This document shows, piece by piece, positions 26,901-36,263 of a stretch of DNA of 64,000 nucleotides (its first letter is position 1; every line of letters starts with the position of its first letter). This DNA comes from Lysobacterales bacterium. GTDB lineage: Bacteria > Pseudomonadota > Gammaproteobacteria > Xanthomonadales > Xanthomonadaceae. The translations under genes were made by a program, and so were the position numbers. The notes beneath the pieces are model-generated. The model was given only the letters and a program-made list of their open reading frames with translations. It was not told the DNA's origin and searched no databases. The stretch spans positions 186,001 through 250,000 of the forward strand of contig JADKCY010000001.1 in assembly GCA_016718605.1 (NCBI GenBank), given 5' to 3'.

Positions 26901-29900
26901 ATTGATACTGACCTCTTCACCCAGTTCCACAGCCAGCTTCTGCAACAACGCTTCGGCGTCCGCGGCATCGATGAGTTCGTCCGTCGTCAGTGCCGAGCCC
27001 ACGGGTGGCGTAGACGGCTGAGAACCCGCTTCCTCCCAGAACGGCGACCGGCCGTCTCCGTCAGTTTCAACGACCTGAAGGCCATGCAGTTCAGCCGGTG
27101 CAAATTGATCGGCGTCTGGCAAAGCAGCGTGTGCTTCCATCTCACTGGCAAAATCCAGTTCACCGAAACTGGACAACATCTCACTCAATCGGACGCCGTC
27201 ACCGGCATCTCCTGACTCTGCCGCATCAGCGCTATCGGCAGCATGTTCAGATCCAAACGTCGCGGACGGAGCTGCGCCATCAGATGCCACCACAGCAGTG
27301 AAGCTGTCGGCATCCCATTGGCCGGCATCAATCACCGGACGAACTGGCTCGGGCAACTGGTCCCGTGCAGCACAAAGTGCAGTCACCAAGTCGCTATAGG
27401 CGGGCAACGCGTGGGAACTGTCACCCATTGCTACCAAGTAATGCCGCAGTGCATCTGCAGCGGTCTGAATTAGCGCCAAGCCTTCTTCCGTAGGTGCCTC
27501 GGATGCCGAAAGCAAGCGCTTGACATACCCTTCCAGTGGCGCCGTGACTTCCACAACGGTCTCCACCTCAGTCATTGCAAATGCGCCATTGATCGTGTGC
27601 ACGGCACGTAGAAGCGAATCCTCAACGACCCTAGGCTGCAACCAACTGGACGCTACGTAGGCATCAATGGTCTCAAGGTGCCCCAAGACTTCGGGACGAA
27701 GAATCTCGAAAAGATCTGGATCGATATGCGCAAGGATCGCTGGCTCCGCAATCACACTGGCGAATGGTTCCGCCGCATCGTGAACAGCGGAGTTACCATT
27801 GTCTTGCAGCACTTCTTCCGCGTTGGAAACGGCGGACTCGGCCAGCATTTCCACTGAACTTGCATCAACCGGCTCAAGCGACAACATCGATTCATCCAGC
27901 ACAAGTTCGCCAATCTCCAGCGATATATCGAGATCGGACTGCCCCACCGCGCTGTTTTCCGCATCCGTCGCCTCCAGCAACGTCTCGGTCGTATCAACTA
28001 GCAACGAAGCCTCAAGCGGACTCGCCGATTCGACGGTAGTGGGCAGTTCAGCGAACTCATCCAAGCTATCGCCGCCGACTGCTTCGTCGGAGTCGGTCAA
28101 AACGCCAACGAACTCACTATCCGAGGTGTTTGCAGGCAGGGGCGCTGACACGTCATCTACGTCGACAGCCCCTAGGTGCTCATGCGTAGCGCTATCAGTA
28201 GCCGTCACAGACGAGACCAATTGCGGGCCGGCATAGAACCGCAATTCACCCGAAGCCAGAGCCTCAGCAGTTGCCTGCACGCCATCAATATCCGCACGCA
28301 AGCCAGATTCACCGCGCAATGCCGCCAGCAAACTTGGCAACATCGCATGCGCAGCCAGCACCAAGTGACGCACTTCGGCGCTTGGCGAAATCGTCTGATC
28401 GAGTACGCGGTTCAGCATGTTCTCAACTCGCCACGAGAACTCGCCCAAAGTCGTTGCACCGACCAAACGCCCACTGCCCTTCAACGTGTGGAATACACGA
28501 CGAATCGGCTTGACCAGCTCCAAGTTATCCGGGTTGCTATTCCATTGCGGCAGCAACTGGCTGAGGTTGTCGATTTCCTCCTGAACTTCCTCGACGAATA
28601 CCTCGCGAATTTCCTCGTCGATATCCTCTCCGCCAAGTTGGAACCCAGCCAGTTCAACACTTGATGTCATCTGGATCGGCAAAGACTCCGTGAGATGCGC
28701 AGGCATCGAATCGACAATTTGCAGCGAAACCTCCAATCCCGCCGGAGACTCCGAACCACCACTTAGCGATTCAAGGACAGGGTCAATCACATCGCTCGCA
28801 TGTACTTCTTGTTGCACTTCAAGCTCGATCTCCGCCGAGTCCTCATCGGCCTGAGCCTGCACTGCAGCGGGCGAACTGGGCTCAAACACGGCATCTTCTG
28901 CCAGTGCGCCGCGACCATCCAATGGCCAGTACCCGAGCATTTCCAAGCTGTGCTGGACACCAGCCAGGATCTTGTCACGCCCGGATCGATGCTCGCGCAA
29001 CGCCTCAAGAAAATACTCCAAGCCCGCCAGAGCGTCGGCCAGCGTATCCATCTGCTGACCGTTGGGTACGCGCTTCATTCGTAGCAGCTCGATGTCAGAG
29101 AAACGCGCAATCGCATCCAGCAGGTCGGATGCGAGCGGCACTTCCAGCATCCGCAACGCACCCATTACTTCCGATAGCAACCTTGGCACATCCGCCAATT
29201 GCACGTGGTCCCAATTGGACTCGACAAAAGCCACGAAACACTGTTTCGCTTGCCCAAAGTTTGCCTGAGCTTCTTTGAGTACCGCCTCCATCACTTTGCG
29301 TTGTTCACCAAGCGGAACAGCAGAGTCCGAAACCTCACCTTTGCCGCGCGCGGCGCTTTGCAGGGATCGATCATCCAGCAAGGATTCCGCATGCAGCAAT
29401 GCACCCGCAACATCCAGCATCAGCGCTTCATCGGCTACTTGATCACCGCGAACCACGCTCGCCAGCACATCATGCTGATCCTGAATAATCCGCTGCGCAA
29501 CGCCAGCGCCCAACATGCTCAGGGTGTCAGCGAGACTATCCAAGACGGGGAGTTGTGGAGCCAATTGACTGATTTGTCGATCATTTTTTCTCAGAAACAA
29601 ATCCAACGCGTCCTTCACTCGCAACAAATCTTCCTTGATGTTGCCGGCGACGCTCTCGTAAAGGCTGTCGTTGACACCTCGACCAGCAGATTCCACCTCG
29701 TCCTTGGAGGGAATCAAGCTCATCAGGCTGTAAATGTCCTTGAGCTCGGCCGTTCGTTGATTGTCTGGAGCGGCATGTGCGGCGAAGTACAACAAATTCC
29801 GGGTCAGTTCTCGTGGCGGGTCGACGCGAAATCCCGTGTCACCGCTTTCTGACAGGTGTTTGATTTCACGTTCGACGCGGCCAACCACTTGTTTCAGTCC

Positions 29901-30617
29901 TGCATCCATCGGGATGCCACCCGACTCAACTCCGGAAAGAACAGCACCCGCAATCCAGAACAGACGTCGGCCTTCGTCTTGGGACACAACGCTGACCAAA
30001 CGATCACACACGTCGATCAAGCGTTTCAGATTGGCGTCCGCATCAACACCCTTGAACCAACGGAGCAAGGCGACCTGAAACTGTCCACGCGCCACTTTTG
30101 CAAGTTGTTGCAACTCCAGATCTGGCAGTGCCACGCTGGGCCCAGCCGCAGACATTGGCATCGGACAAGTAATATCCGGCGCAAACAGGGCGCTTTCCGT
30201 CAGCTCCGCCTCACCACGGGCAGCACGCAGTTGATTGAGCAGTGGTAGCAGAACAACCGGAATGTCCTTCTGACCGCTCTGCAGGCGCTCCAAGTAATCT
30301 GGCAATTGGACGATACCATCCATCAGAACTTCGAACGCGACGCTGGGGGCACTGACCAGCCGTTCCTGCACGGCGGCCGCGAGCTTTTCCATCTCCTCGG
30401 TGACGAGCGCTGCGCCATAGAGCTCCACCATTCGCAAGGTGCCCTGCACTTGGTGGAGATACGTTGCACAGAACCGCATTTGGCTCACGTCACCGGGGTC
30501 GGCGATGTAGGCTTCCAAAGCGTGTCTGGCGAGCTTGAGCGTCTCGTCCAGTTCGCCTTTGACCCAGTTGAGGGTGGTGAAATCAATATCTTCTTGCAGC
30601 CTCATGCCGGCTCTCAT
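23955..30617 (-). CDS. chpA: Hybrid chemotaxis histidine kinase ChpA
   Basis: 2220 residues. An N-terminal FimL/HPt-like domain begins at about residue 10 (DFTTLNWVKGELD; degenerate HQVQG at His55). Phosphotransfer-type motifs follow at His710 (HTLKGSGR), His1007 (HTINGAF, Lys lost) and His1453 (HTLKGGAR), separated by long acidic low-complexity linkers. Then come a CheA dimerisation helix, an ATPase at about 1770-1940 (NALAHGIESPEQR, DDGRGMS, GRGVGMDVV), a CheW domain at about 1940-2070 and a C-terminal receiver (VVDDS, LLDIEMPRMDG, GKPY). It signals to PilG and PilH to control type IV pili. The ATG at 30617 follows the pilK TGA directly; ATG 30605 is an alternative. Confidence 0.92.
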   Translation of the reverse strand: MRAGMRLQEDIDFTTLNWVKGELDETLKLARHALEAYIADPGDVSQMRFCATYLHQVQGTLRMVELYGAALVTEEMEKLAAAVQERLVSAPSVAFEVLMDGIVQLPDYLERLQSGQKDIPVVLLPLLNQLRAARGEAELTESALFAPDITCPMPMSAAGPSVALPDLELQQLAKVARGQFQVALLRWFKGVDADANLKRLIDVCDRLVSVVSQDEGRRLFWIAGAVLSGVESGGIPMDAGLKQVVGRVEREIKHLSESGDTGFRVDPPRELTRNLLYFAAHAAPDNQRTAELKDIYSLMSLIPSKDEVESAGRGVNDSLYESVAGNIKEDLLRVKDALDLFLRKNDRQISQLAPQLPVLDSLADTLSMLGAGVAQRIIQDQHDVLASVVRGDQVADEALMLDVAGALLHAESLLDDRSLQSAARGKGEVSDSAVPLGEQRKVMEAVLKEAQANFGQAKQCFVAFVESNWDHVQLADVPRLLSEVMGALRMLEVPLASDLLDAIARFSDIELLRMKRVPNGQQMDTLADALAGLEYFLEALREHRSGRDKILAGVQHSLEMLGYWPLDGRGALAEDAVFEPSSPAAVQAQADEDSAEIELEVQQEVHASDVIDPVLESLSGGSESPAGLEVSLQIVDSMPAHLTESLPIQMTSSVELAGFQLGGEDIDEEIREVFVEEVQEEIDNLSQLLPQWNSNPDNLELVKPIRRVFHTLKGSGRLVGATTLGEFSWRVENMLNRVLDQTISPSAEVRHLVLAAHAMLPSLLAALRGESGLRADIDGVQATAEALASGELRFYAGPQLVSSVTATDSATHEHLGAVDVDDVSAPLPANTSDSEFVGVLTDSDEAVGGDSLDEFAELPTTVESASPLEASLLVDTTETLLEATDAENSAVGQSDLDISLEIGELVLDESMLSLEPVDASSVEMLAESAVSNAEEVLQDNGNSAVHDAAEPFASVIAEPAILAHIDPDLFEILRPEVLGHLETIDAYVASSWLQPRVVEDSLLRAVHTINGAFAMTEVETVVEVTAPLEGYVKRLLSASEAPTEEGLALIQTAADALRHYLVAMGDSSHALPAYSDLVTALCAARDQLPEPVRPVIDAGQWDADSFTAVVASDGAAPSATFGSEHAADSADAAESGDAGDGVRLSEMLSSFGELDFASEMEAHAALPDADQFAPAELHGLQVVETDGDGRSPFWEEAGSQPSTPPVGSALTTDELIDAADAEALLQKLAVELGEEVSINRGVDDASRDEVTTLSLEDFNPVELVTDTVRAEIELALLDANPSAPETASLDAATDESTTRWVDLGEIQTLGGPSEHAALETQGWEDADSLASQPANGDVEGGEQVELAALENSDEVEFGVAAESLLALNIADPELSAVDALDQEPPGLIARRFEIPAEDDAEGELDTSDVDLDLLDVFMEEGVDILDHSDGVLAQLRDAPSDSAPVVALQRDLHTLKGGARMAGLAPIGDLAHVMESLLEAVAHGNRDLGTFGIEVLERGFDRLHQMVARVGQRQAIQAPTHLLETVEYLLHGDLPSFVDSPSLGDSQTTQNDLPSGLDGEVSEIAGREIDLSASDSRVDDQEVSKRKLPPPIRSVAIETALDEDDTGSRAPQEQIRIRADLLDRLVNYAGEVAIYRARLEQQLGSFRGNLGELDQTTSRLRDQLRKLEIETEAQILSRYQRQQDEGDTEFDPLELDRFSTLQQLSRALSESAADIVNLQHTLEDLTRQYETLLLQQSRVSSDLQEGLMRTRMVPFDSLVPRLRRILRQTSSELGLKAQLRVDGAQGEMDRNILDRMTAPLEHMLRNALAHGIESPEQRVAVGKLEEGVIRITVAREASEVLIRVADDGRGMSRDVIRRKAIERGLMKPDAQLTDRDIYGFILESGFSTAESVSKVAGRGVGMDVVYNEIRQLGGSLHIESSEGQGSEFVIRLPFTLAVTQAVFVKIGETTFAVPITSVQGVSRIDRAELEKQLASGTPTFRYAGEDYAIHDLGVLLGQASARAVDSLQVPLVLARSGDQRAAICVDNVLGSREIVVKSTGPQVSSIPGIFGATMMGDGRVVIILDLAPMVRRAIAANAEGVLPIAHVPDDSRQVPLVMVVDDSITMRKVTSRVLERHGLEVTTAKDGVDAIEKLVDRVPDVMLLDIEMPRMDGYELATHMRNDARLKSVPIIMITSRTGDKHRQRAFEIGVDRYLGKPYQESDLMRNVQEILQGARERRH

Positions 30618-31490
30618 TCAAGGATTGCGGCGAAACGCCAAGGTCTGGCGTCCACCGGTTCGGGTGAGCTGCGGATGGCTCCAGCCGGTAATCTCTCCGG
30701 CGCCGAGCACAAGCAGGCCGCTAGGCCGCAGCAGGCGAGCCAAGCCGTCCAGCAACTCGCCGCGGCGCTCGCGTGCGAAATAAATCAGGACGTTCTGGCA
30801 GAAAATCAGGTCCAACTGACGAAACGGCGCTCGCGTTGCATGAAGCAAGTTGACCCGTGCAAATCCAACGCGCTTACGCAAACGGTCTTGGATGGTAAAC
30901 GTGTCGTTCTCGCTACGACGCAGGCAGGACTCCCAGTACTCGACGGGAACCTCATGCATTCGGGCAACCGGATAGTGTGCGTTTTTCGCGACACCGAGTG
31001 CGGGTTGACTTACATCTGTCGCTGTAATGCCAAACCGCCGAGGTGGATTCTGGGTCGTCAACACCGAATCCAAGAGCATCGCGATGCTGAATGCCTCCTC
31101 ACCTGTGGAACATCCGACCGATAGAGCATGCAGGGACTGATCCTCGTCGGTTCCGTCAATCCATTCTGGCAACCATTCATCGCGAATCAACTGAAAAGAA
31201 GGTTGATGGCGGAAAAAATGGGTCTCGTGGACAGTCAAATGATCGACCAAGGCCGCCCATTCAACGCGTCCGCGCACACCATCCAACAATTCTTCGTAGT
31301 ACGAAGCGAATACGGTGTGGCCCGCCTCTCGCATGCGTCGCCGCAAACCGCTGAGGAGAAAAGGCTTACGCTCAAGCGGCACGGTCACACCGGTACGCGA
31401 TTCAAGCAGGCGCACCCAACGATCGAACTCTGCGTCTTCCATACGCGTTGGTTCGAGCGAAAAATTCATTGGGCTGAACGCCATCGACAT
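30618..31490 (-). CDS. pilK: CheR-type protein methyltransferase PilK
   Basis: 290 residues. The N-terminal CheR helical domain (RRRMREAGHTVFASYYEELL, HLTVHETHFFRH) is followed by a methyltransferase core: SVGCSTGEEAFSIAMLL for S-adenosylmethionine, ITATDVSQPAL, and DLIFCQNVLIYF. It should methylate the chemoreceptor PilJ. ATG 31490 has GGAAGG upstream. It sits between pilJ and chpA, as in Pseudomonas. Confidence 0.9.
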   Translation of the reverse strand: MSMAFSPMNFSLEPTRMEDAEFDRWVRLLESRTGVTVPLERKPFLLSGLRRRMREAGHTVFASYYEELLDGVRGRVEWAALVDHLTVHETHFFRHQPSFQLIRDEWLPEWIDGTDEDQSLHALSVGCSTGEEAFSIAMLLDSVLTTQNPPRRFGITATDVSQPALGVAKNAHYPVARMHEVPVEYWESCLRRSENDTFTIQDRLRKRVGFARVNLLHATRAPFRQLDLIFCQNVLIYFARERRGELLDGLARLLRPSGLLVLGAGEITGWSHPQLTRTGGRQTLAFRRNP

Positions 31491-31517
31491 AGCCTTCCGA
31501 GCTCCTATCTAATCGCC

Positions 31518-33563
31518 TTAGCCTGGGAGCTTGAAGTCCGCCACCGAACGACGCAGGTCGGCAGCCAACTGGGCAAGATTTCCGATGGATTCGGCCGTCT
31601 GGCTGGCACCCATCGACGTCTGACTGGTAATTTCCTGAATGACGTTCATCGTCGAGGAGATGTTAGTTGCTGCTGCCGACTGCTGCCGCGCTGCCTCAGA
31701 AATGTTCTGAATCAAATCGGCCAAGTCATTCGACACCTTTTCAATCTCACCCAGTGCCAAGCCGGCATCCTCGGCGAGTCGAGCACCCGCGACCACTTCT
31801 GCGGTGGTTTGCTCCATCGACGAAACCGCTTCGTTGGTATCTGCCTGAATGGTCTGAACCAGCGTTTCTATTCGCTTGGTTGCGTTGGATGCGCGTTCTG
31901 CAAGTCGCTGAACTTCGTCGGCAACGACCGCGAAGCCACGCCCCGCCTCACCGGCCGACGCGGCCTGAATAGCGGCGTTCAAGGCAAGAATGTTGGTCTG
32001 CTCGGAAATGTCATTGATCAGTTCGACGATCGATCCAATTTCCTGCGAAGACTCACCCAAGCGCTTGATGCGTTTGGATGTTTCCTGAATTTGATCACGG
32101 ATGGAGTCCATGCCCTGAATCGTCTGACGCACAACCTCCGCGCCCTTCGCCGCGATTTGCACCGATCGCTGGGCCACGTCTGCGGACTCGGCGGAGTTCT
32201 TCGACACCTCATCGATCGACACCGCGATTTCATTGATGGCCGCTGATGCAGAAGTGATCTGCTGCGCCTGATGCTCAGCAGCTTCCGCCAAATGCATCGC
32301 GGTGGCCTGTGTTTCTTGTGCAGCAGCGGCCACTTGCACCGCGGTCTCGTTGATGGTCTGAACAAGACTGCGCAAGGCTTCAACGGCGAAATTAATCGAG
32401 TCCGCAATCGCACCCGTGATGTCCTCCGTCACCGTTGCGCGTACGGTCAAATCGCCCTCTGCCAACGATCCCATCTCATCCAGCAAACGCAAAATTGCTT
32501 CCTGATTGCGCTGATTCAACTCTTGTGTCACCGCGAAACGCCGGGTTTGATCGCGATACAAGCTGTAGAGCAAGCCAGCCAATCCAAAAACGGCTAGCAC
32601 ACCCGCTGCAACGCCAAGCGTCACACTGGGAAATGCTCGCGCTTCCGGCATTGCATCAATTGCCGTGTTGAGCGCACGCGCTTTCGCCAGAAGTTGCTCA
32701 GACTCCACGAAGATGGTGTCCGAGGACTCTTTAACCTCAAACAACTGTGTCGACGCATCCAGAATGAACTCAACATCCTGCTTGGCCTTGGCAAACCCGT
32801 CCGCGACACGTCCAAGCGCTTGGCGACCCGAAGCAGATTCGACGCGGCGAATTCCCTGTTCGGCACTACCAGCGTCCAAGCCGACCAAGACCTGTCCAAA
32901 CATGCTGTAGTCGCGAGAGAAACGGTCAGCGGCAGACACCGCAGCAGCACCACCCTGCAAAATCTGCGTGACATAACGCAGCATGCGGTCGGCGAGGACG
33001 ATCTGGCGCACGGCGATGTATATCTGGGTACTAGGCGCGCCAGATTCACTCATCGCGCGCACCACTTCATCCATCTGCGCCTGCAATTGAGGCACGCTGG
33101 CGGAGAACGCGCTGGCTGAATCGGCCAAGTTCAAGACCAGCTCCTTGCGCAGCAGAATCTTTTCCGCGTTTTCGCTTACTGGTGCCCATGTAGCAATCAG
33201 CTCTCCCAGTTGCTTTTCGACGCTGACGCCACCTCGAGAACTGGCAAAGGCTGGCAGTCCGGAGGCGGCATCGCCTTGCTTCAGCTTGTCCAACGCGACC
33301 TGGATGGATGTCCGCGTCGCATCCAGCATGTCAAAGGACTCATAGCCACCGGACGCAGCTTCCTGCGCGAACTTGGCAATCTGCTGGGACTCCACCTGAA
33401 CTTGGGAGACCAAACTGCGCGCCTCACCCTCTTCGGATGAATAAGTGGCCGCCACATAGAAATTGATGATCAGAAAGACCATCGCCACGGCCAAAATGAG
33501 AATCCAGAAATTCAGTGCGCCGCGTCGTTCTTTTGCACCCACTGCGCCGATGTTTGTGCTCAT
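31518..33563 (-). CDS. pilJ: Pilus chemoreceptor PilJ
   Basis: About 681 residues. The first transmembrane helix is near residues 18-38 (FWILILAVAMVFLIINFYV) and the second near 325-348 (VTLGVAAGVLAVFGLAGLLY). Between them lies a periplasmic all-helical sensing region with two similar modules. A HAMP segment follows, then a long methyl-accepting coiled coil with the hairpin tip ISEQTNILALNAAIQAA and AGRGFAVVADEVQRLA. PilJ is the receptor of the twitching chemosensory array and interacts with pilin. ATG 33563 is preceded by GAGGG. Confidence 0.93.
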   Translation of the reverse strand: MSTNIGAVGAKERRGALNFWILILAVAMVFLIINFYVAATYSSEEGEARSLVSQVQVESQQIAKFAQEAASGGYESFDMLDATRTSIQVALDKLKQGDAASGLPAFASSRGGVSVEKQLGELIATWAPVSENAEKILLRKELVLNLADSASAFSASVPQLQAQMDEVVRAMSESGAPSTQIYIAVRQIVLADRMLRYVTQILQGGAAAVSAADRFSRDYSMFGQVLVGLDAGSAEQGIRRVESASGRQALGRVADGFAKAKQDVEFILDASTQLFEVKESSDTIFVESEQLLAKARALNTAIDAMPEARAFPSVTLGVAAGVLAVFGLAGLLYSLYRDQTRRFAVTQELNQRNQEAILRLLDEMGSLAEGDLTVRATVTEDITGAIADSINFAVEALRSLVQTINETAVQVAAAAQETQATAMHLAEAAEHQAQQITSASAAINEIAVSIDEVSKNSAESADVAQRSVQIAAKGAEVVRQTIQGMDSIRDQIQETSKRIKRLGESSQEIGSIVELINDISEQTNILALNAAIQAASAGEAGRGFAVVADEVQRLAERASNATKRIETLVQTIQADTNEAVSSMEQTTAEVVAGARLAEDAGLALGEIEKVSNDLADLIQNISEAARQQSAAATNISSTMNVIQEITSQTSMGASQTAESIGNLAQLAADLRRSVADFKLPG

Positions 33564-33681
33564 ACGTACCCTCACCCGAAATTAAAATCGCTGACCGTCG
33601 CGCAGTCTCGAACAGTTCGATGGCAGATGCCTCTGCCGCACGACGAGGCTTGCAACGAAACCCACTGAGAACCAGGATCAC

Positions 33682-34230
33682 TCAGATCGCTGCGGCCTGA
33701 CGGAACTCCATCGTTCTAGCCAAAACACCCAAATTGAATACTTTCCACACGGTACCGGCCCACTGGAAAGCATCCGTGACGAAGGACACATAACGACCTT
33801 CCAGCGATTCTTCCAACATGACGCGCTGCCCCTCGACAAAGTTCCGTTGTCCATATAGTTCGTCGATCAACACGGCAACGTTTCCTCCTGGCTGCTTCAC
33901 CACCAAAGCTCGCATGTTTTCATGCAGAACGGTGCGATCTCCCTCTAAGAACAGTTTCAGATCGACCACGGGCAGCAGCGTTCCGCGCACATTGGCAACA
34001 CCGAGCAACCACGCCTGCGCGCCTGGCACCTGCGTCAACGGTGGCACAGTCAACAACTCGGCGATGTCCGTGATGCTGGAAGCCAGTTGGTGATTCCCAA
34101 TACGGTAACCAATGCCACGCCACAAGCCGGGTGTATCGATTTGCTCAGGGACGCCAGCCACATGATTTAGGCTTCTGACCTCGTAGTCGCGAAGCACGTC
34201 AAAGGGTGAAAACATTGAATCTGACAGCAT
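33682..34230 (-). CDS. pilI: CheW-like adaptor PilI
   Basis: 182 residues with a CheW fold: WRGIGYRIGNHQLASSI, VPGAQAWLLGVANVRGTLLPVVDLKLFL and VLIDELYGQRNF. It links PilJ to ChpA. It begins 6 bases after pilH. A start 15 bases further in is possible. Confidence 0.9.
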   Translation of the reverse strand: MLSDSMFSPFDVLRDYEVRSLNHVAGVPEQIDTPGLWRGIGYRIGNHQLASSITDIAELLTVPPLTQVPGAQAWLLGVANVRGTLLPVVDLKLFLEGDRTVLHENMRALVVKQPGGNVAVLIDELYGQRNFVEGQRVMLEESLEGRYVSFVTDAFQWAGTVWKVFNLGVLARTMEFRQAAAI

Positions 34231-34236
34231 GAGATC

Positions 34237-34605
34237 TCAGGCTCCGCCTATCAACGTATGGATTCGAGCCAGCAGATCACTTTCCACTGGCGGTTTGACC
34301 ACATAGTCCTTGGCACCCTGTCGCATTCCCCAAACGCGGTCAGTCTCCATCCCCTTGGTACTCACGATGATGATCGGAATGTGCTGCGTTTTGGGATCAC
34401 GAGAAAGCAAGCGGGTCGCCTGAAAGCCATTCATTCCGGGCAAAATCACATCCATCAGCACCAGATCCGGCAACGCGTCACGGGCAAGATCAACACCGCT
34501 CTCCGCGCTGTCGGCGTGCAGCACCTGATGGCCATGGCGCTCCAACAAACGCGACATCACGTGCGCATCGGTAGGTGAATCTTCAATGATGAGAATTCTC
34601 GCCAT
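34237..34605 (-). CDS. pilH: Twitching motility response regulator PilH
   Basis: 122 residues, a single receiver domain without output: ILIIEDSPTDAH, phospho-acceptor DLVLMDVILPGMNGF, Thr/Ser IIIVSTKG, Lys YVVKPP. PilH acts opposite to PilG in controlling pilus extension and retraction. ATG 34605 has AGGGGA upstream; a second ATG lies 9 bases earlier. Confidence 0.93.
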   Translation of the reverse strand: MARILIIEDSPTDAHVMSRLLERHGHQVLHADSAESGVDLARDALPDLVLMDVILPGMNGFQATRLLSRDPKTQHIPIIIVSTKGMETDRVWGMRQGAKDYVVKPPVESDLLARIHTLIGGA

Positions 34606-34657
34606 TGCACTCATTCCCCTTGAGTCTTCGGCTTGCGGGAGATCGGATGCTGAGCGC

Positions 34658-35059
34658 CTATTGCCTTCCGACGTGACGCCGGATCGCAGAAAGCAACTCG
34701 TCGCGGGTGAAGGGTTTGGTCAGATACTCTTCGGAGCCGACAACTCGTCCGCGCGCCTTGTCAAAAAGGCCGTCCTTCGATGACAGCATAATCACCGGCG
34801 TACTGCGGAAAACGTGGTTGTTCTTGATCAGCGCGCACGTTTGATAGCCGTCCAATCTTGGCATCATGATGTCGACGAAGATGATCTGAGGGTGATGATC
34901 GGCAATTTTTGAAAGCGCCTCGAAACCGTCGGTCGCCGTGACGACATCACAGCCTTCACGCTTGAGCAGGGTTTCCGCCGTGCGCCGTATGGTCTTGGAG
35001 TCGTCAATGACCATGACCTTCAAACCTGTTAGCGGCGCCTGTGCATCCTGTTGTTCCAT
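34658..35059 (-). CDS. pilG: Twitching motility response regulator PilG
   Basis: 133 residues, a single receiver: VMVIDDSKTIRRTAE, phospho-acceptor IIFVDIMMPRLDGYQ, Ser VIMLSSKDG, Lys YLTKPF. PilG is the first gene of the Pil-Chp cluster. ATG 35059 has GGGGGA 5 bases upstream. The 256-base gap to the divergent gshB contains a perfect inverted repeat. Confidence 0.94.
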   Translation of the reverse strand: MEQQDAQAPLTGLKVMVIDDSKTIRRTAETLLKREGCDVVTATDGFEALSKIADHHPQIIFVDIMMPRLDGYQTCALIKNNHVFRSTPVIMLSSKDGLFDKARGRVVGSEEYLTKPFTRDELLSAIRRHVGRQ

Positions 35060-35199
35060 TGAGTTCCCCCGAGGGCATTGCCACGTGCATCCGGCACGCA
35101 TCATCAAGTGCTATATCCCAGCGATGCCTGCGGCTGTCAAGCCGAACGCAACGCAACCACGGATGCCCCCCGACATCCTGACCCTAAAGCGACATGAGG

Positions 35200-35221
35200 G
35201 GATTTGCCCAAGGGCAAATCC
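35200..35221. repeat. Perfect inverted repeat between pilG and gshB (candidate operator)
   Basis: GGATTTGCCC and GGGCAAATCC are 10-bp arms flanking AA. It lies 141 bases from the pilG start and 95 from the gshB start, between divergent genes. No U-tract follows on either strand, so a protein-binding site is more likely than a terminator. Confidence 0.5.
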
Positions 35222-35315
35222 ATACAGCCGCTCGAGCATGTGTTGCTAGTATAGCCACAGCTTGTTGCATCTCGTTTCATTCGCATCCAAATCTCTTTGC
35301 AGGCAGGATCACGTC

Positions 35316-36263
35316 ATGGCCATGGATGTTGCCGTATTGATGGACCCGATCGAATCCATCTCGATCAAAAAGGACTCTACTTTCGCGATGTTGCTTGAAG
35401 CGCAGCGACGCGGACATCGCCTCCACTACCTTACGCAAGACAGTCTGCGCATCCGCAACGGGGTGGCAGAAGCTAGCCTGCGCAGCCTTGTGGTCGCGGA
35501 TCGTGCATCAGGTTGGTTTGAACTTGGCCTAGAGCAGATTGCACCCCTTGGCTCCATGGATGTGATCCTTTTGCGCAAGGACCCCCCCTTCGACAGTCAG
35601 TTCTTGTACGACACCCACGTGATGGACCTTGCGCAGCGAGCCGGTGCCTTGGTCGTCAACGATCCGCAGGGATTGCGAGACCTTAACGAAAAACTTGCTG
35701 CGCTGCTGTTTCCGCAATGCACACCGGTGACATTGGTCGCCAGGGACCCTACCGAACTGCGGCGCTTCGTCATGCAGGAGGTCGACTGTGTGCTCAAGCC
35801 ACTCGATGGCATGGGCGGGCGCTCGATTTTCCGGGCGCGCAGCAACGATGACAATCTCAACGTGATTTTGGAAACATTGACGCTTGGCGGCCAACAATTT
35901 GCGCTTGCACAACGTTATTTGCCTTCAATCGCCCAAGGCGACAAACGCATTCTGCTGATCAACGGTGAGCCCATCGACTACGCTTTGGCGCGAATCCCCA
36001 CCGGCAGCGACTTCCGCGGAAACCTCGCTGCCGGCGGGCGCGGCGTAGGACAAGCGCTTTCCGAACGTGACCGCTGGATTGCAGCGCAGGTAGGCCCGGA
36101 AATGAGGCGCCGCGGAATGGTGTTCGTTGGCATGGACGTTATCGGCGACTTTCTTACCGAGGTAAATGTCACCTCGCCCACCTGTATTCGCGAACTGGAT
36201 GCGCAGTTCGGCTTAAACATCGCCGGCAACCTGTTCGACCAAATTGAGCAGATGCGCAAGTGA
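35316..36263 (+). CDS. gshB: Glutathione synthetase
   Basis: 315 residues, the usual length. ATP-grasp features: LLRKDPPFDSQFLYDTH, VVNDPQGLRDLNEKL, VLKPLDGMGGRSIFR, RTL-like GDKRILLINGEPIDYA, and the C-terminal GMDVIGDFLTEVNVTSPTC metal site. It joins glycine to gamma-glutamylcysteine. The ATG at 35316 has AGGA 8 bases upstream; an in-frame start at 35262 is less supported. Its stop overlaps the tonB-like start (GTGA). Placement next to pilG is shared with Pseudomonas. Confidence 0.95.
   Translation: MAMDVAVLMDPIESISIKKDSTFAMLLEAQRRGHRLHYLTQDSLRIRNGVAEASLRSLVVADRASGWFELGLEQIAPLGSMDVILLRKDPPFDSQFLYDTHVMDLAQRAGALVVNDPQGLRDLNEKLAALLFPQCTPVTLVARDPTELRRFVMQEVDCVLKPLDGMGGRSIFRARSNDDNLNVILETLTLGGQQFALAQRYLPSIAQGDKRILLINGEPIDYALARIPTGSDFRGNLAAGGRGVGQALSERDRWIAAQVGPEMRRRGMVFVGMDVIGDFLTEVNVTSPTCIRELDAQFGLNIAGNLFDQIEQMRK

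Noticed and set aside
31128..32246. A 372-codon open frame on the plus strand
   Set aside because: Antisense to pilJ and pilK; Leu/Arg/His-rich composition is typical of a mirror frame.
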